From contig NC_092806.1 of assembly GCF_040954645.1 (NCBI RefSeq), positions 160,514,328-160,578,327 of the forward strand: a stretch of DNA of 64,000 nucleotides. Direction: 5' to 3'. Shown here piece after piece: positions 63,618 through 64,000 of the stretch (within the stretch, counting starts at the first letter, position 1; each line of letters opens with the position of its first letter). Under the pieces are notes generated by a model. The model saw only the letters and a list, made by a program, of their open reading frames with translations, was not told the DNA's origin and ran no database searches. The translations under genes were made by a program, and so were the position numbers. Origin of the DNA: Diabrotica undecimpunctata. Taxonomy: Eukaryota; Arthropoda; Insecta; Coleoptera; Chrysomelidae.

Positions 63618-64000
63618 TAATCTTCTGAATGCAAAAGTGGATTATTAGAATCACCGTATTTCTTACGCAGCAGAAGCGTGGCTTTAATAATCTTGAAACT
63701 TTGTATTTAGAAATATAAAACAATATAAATAATAGCAGATATTTTTATAATGCACAATCTTGACCCAAAATAACTATTAAATAATATTTTATATTATTTA
63801 ATCCTTATCTACTATTAACTGAATTTTCTAATAATATTTAAAACTCGAAATACTGATTCTATACTTCGTTAGACTGCATTTCATTCTTTAATTGGTAGTG
63901 TTAGTTTCGAACGAAATTCAGTATGCAGAGTAGACCACTGAAAACGATCCACCCTGACTATGAAAACGATGAAATAGTTCGATTTTTATTCTAAAACTGT
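63618..64000. other. No recognised feature
   Basis: AT-rich sequence to the window edge, presumably still HERC2 intron. Confidence 0.5.

Overview
Eukaryotic, AT-rich genomic DNA. The short (55-70 bp) GT-AG introns, the HERC2 sequence type and the mobile elements (RTE-type and RNase H-bearing LINEs, Penelope-like elements, hAT, Harbinger) point to an insect. A beetle is plausible from the repeat families, but that is a guess. There is no prokaryotic operon, CRISPR array or phage.

Two host genes are visible. The main one is HERC2 on the + strand, a giant HECT-type E3 ubiquitin ligase. I could join 31 coding exons between 19771 and 60475. All are in phase and together give about 3406 codons with no frameshift. 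They cover the N-terminal region, RLD1, the cytochrome b5-like domain, MIB/HERC2, UBA-like, CPH, ZZ and DOC domains, and RLD2. RLD3 and the catalytic HECT domain must lie beyond the right edge. Head-to-head with it on the minus strand are the first two coding exons of a 1-acylglycerol-3-phosphate acyltransferase (AGPAT; 18706 down to 18318). Its acyltransferase motif NHQSSLD shows only after splicing. The two start codons are about 1.06 kb apart, so that interval probably holds both promoters.

1-18.3 kb is a graveyard of mobile elements: LINE fragments, two Harbinger elements, an RTE copy with a 13-bp target duplication, a 484-bp near-perfect palindrome with a hammerhead-like core, and a hAT element with two LINEs nested in it. 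It may be AGPAT intron sequence or intergenic DNA. 18.3-60.5 kb is the AGPAT/HERC2 pair. The HERC2 introns carry satellite arrays (introns 2, 5, 15 and 27), an 8-bp-TSD MITE, a 2.75-kb RNase H LINE, a 2.2-kb hAT, a Penelope-like 3' end, and a composite block with terminal inverted repeats, a tandem repeat, a LINE and a degraded tRNA-Asp. 60.5-64 kb holds no recognisable HERC2 exon. It is dominated by a 2.5-kb element with about 265-bp terminal inverted repeats and remnants of an unusual protein.

No defence or biosynthetic system is present. The least ordinary items are the palindrome with the hammerhead-like motif, the long-TIR element at the right end, and one satellite family found in two introns of the same gene.
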